A program made the translations under genes and the position numbers. DNA of 43,033 bases from Cyanobacterium sp. T60_A2020_053 (GTDB lineage Bacteria; Cyanobacteriota; Cyanobacteriia; Cyanobacteriales; Cyanobacteriaceae), in assembly GCA_015272165.1 (NCBI GenBank), contig JACYMF010000024.1, positions 1 to 43,033 on the forward strand. Reading direction: 5' to 3'. Every line of letters starts with the position of its first letter. Within the stretch, counting starts at the first letter, position 1. This document shows positions 42,993-43,033 of the stretch, one piece after another. The notes below the pieces were generated by a model. That model searched no databases. It saw nothing but the letters and a program-made list of their open reading frames with translations, and was not told the origin of the DNA.

Positions 42993-43033
42993 AGGATAGC
43001 GACACCCTTATTTATTTCCCCCCTTCTTGATTT

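Overview
The window is cyanobacterial chromosomal DNA, AT-rich. This follows from a carboxysome shell protein (CcmP type), plant-type [2Fe-2S] ferredoxins, a threonyl-tRNA synthetase without the N-terminal TGS domain, an EGY-like site-2 protease, a kinase–FGE fusion, heptameric short tandem repeats, and the 'gtaggttggg...cccaacc' hairpin repeats common in cyanobacteria. The density of GGGCGCT/AGCGCCC and the rarity of the usual cyanobacterial HIP1 octamer (GCGATCGC) suggest a unicellular lineage such as Cyanobacterium/Geminocystis; that placement is inference.

Region 1 (1–25.3 kb) is housekeeping DNA with loosely spaced, mostly single-gene transcription units: the tail of a secreted protein, ychF, a histidine phosphatase, feoB, a mannose-1-phosphate guanylyltransferase, a ferredoxin, mnmA, an MBL-fold protein, an S2P-type protease, a GH57 branching enzyme, anmK, secreted and outer-membrane proteins, a second ferredoxin, dapA, rnj, ccmP, a broken OFA-type transporter, a DUF4332 protein and thrS. 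Gaps between genes are packed with small repeats: a TA-flanked MITE pair, palindromic repeats, heptamer arrays and long hairpins.

Region 2 (about 25.4–37.4 kb) looks like an acquired genomic island. An exact 25-bp inverted repeat (25404–25428 and 37395–37419) bounds it, and a 16-bp direct repeat (25528–25543 and 35903–35918) lies inside. It has no GGGCGCT/AGCGCCC motif, which occurs about twice per kb outside, and it holds the only three HIP1 sites I found. Its core is a retron: a structured ncRNA with a long a1/a2 stem, then a reverse transcriptase with the retron motifs NAxxH and VTG. The RT is followed in a tight operon by a HEPN-like protein (RNKGSH motif), a 116-aa unknown and a P-loop-kinase/WYL fusion. 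Next come an acidic-tailed unknown and, convergent with it, a 1319-aa sacsin-like ATPase with a DUF3883-like C-terminus. Then follow a decayed DUF433 gene split by a PIN/antitoxin remnant and two unknown genes. This is the most likely place for an undescribed defence system.

Region 3 (37.5–43.0 kb) returns to host-like DNA and holds a kinase–FGE protein and rluE. It also has two genes that look like products of internal deletion: an in-frame RfbD::RmlA chimera lacking the nucleotide-binding signature, and a histidine kinase/receiver gene lacking the H-box and the G boxes. With the broken OFA transporter, three loci in the window carry deletion scars, which points either to genome erosion or to assembly problems.
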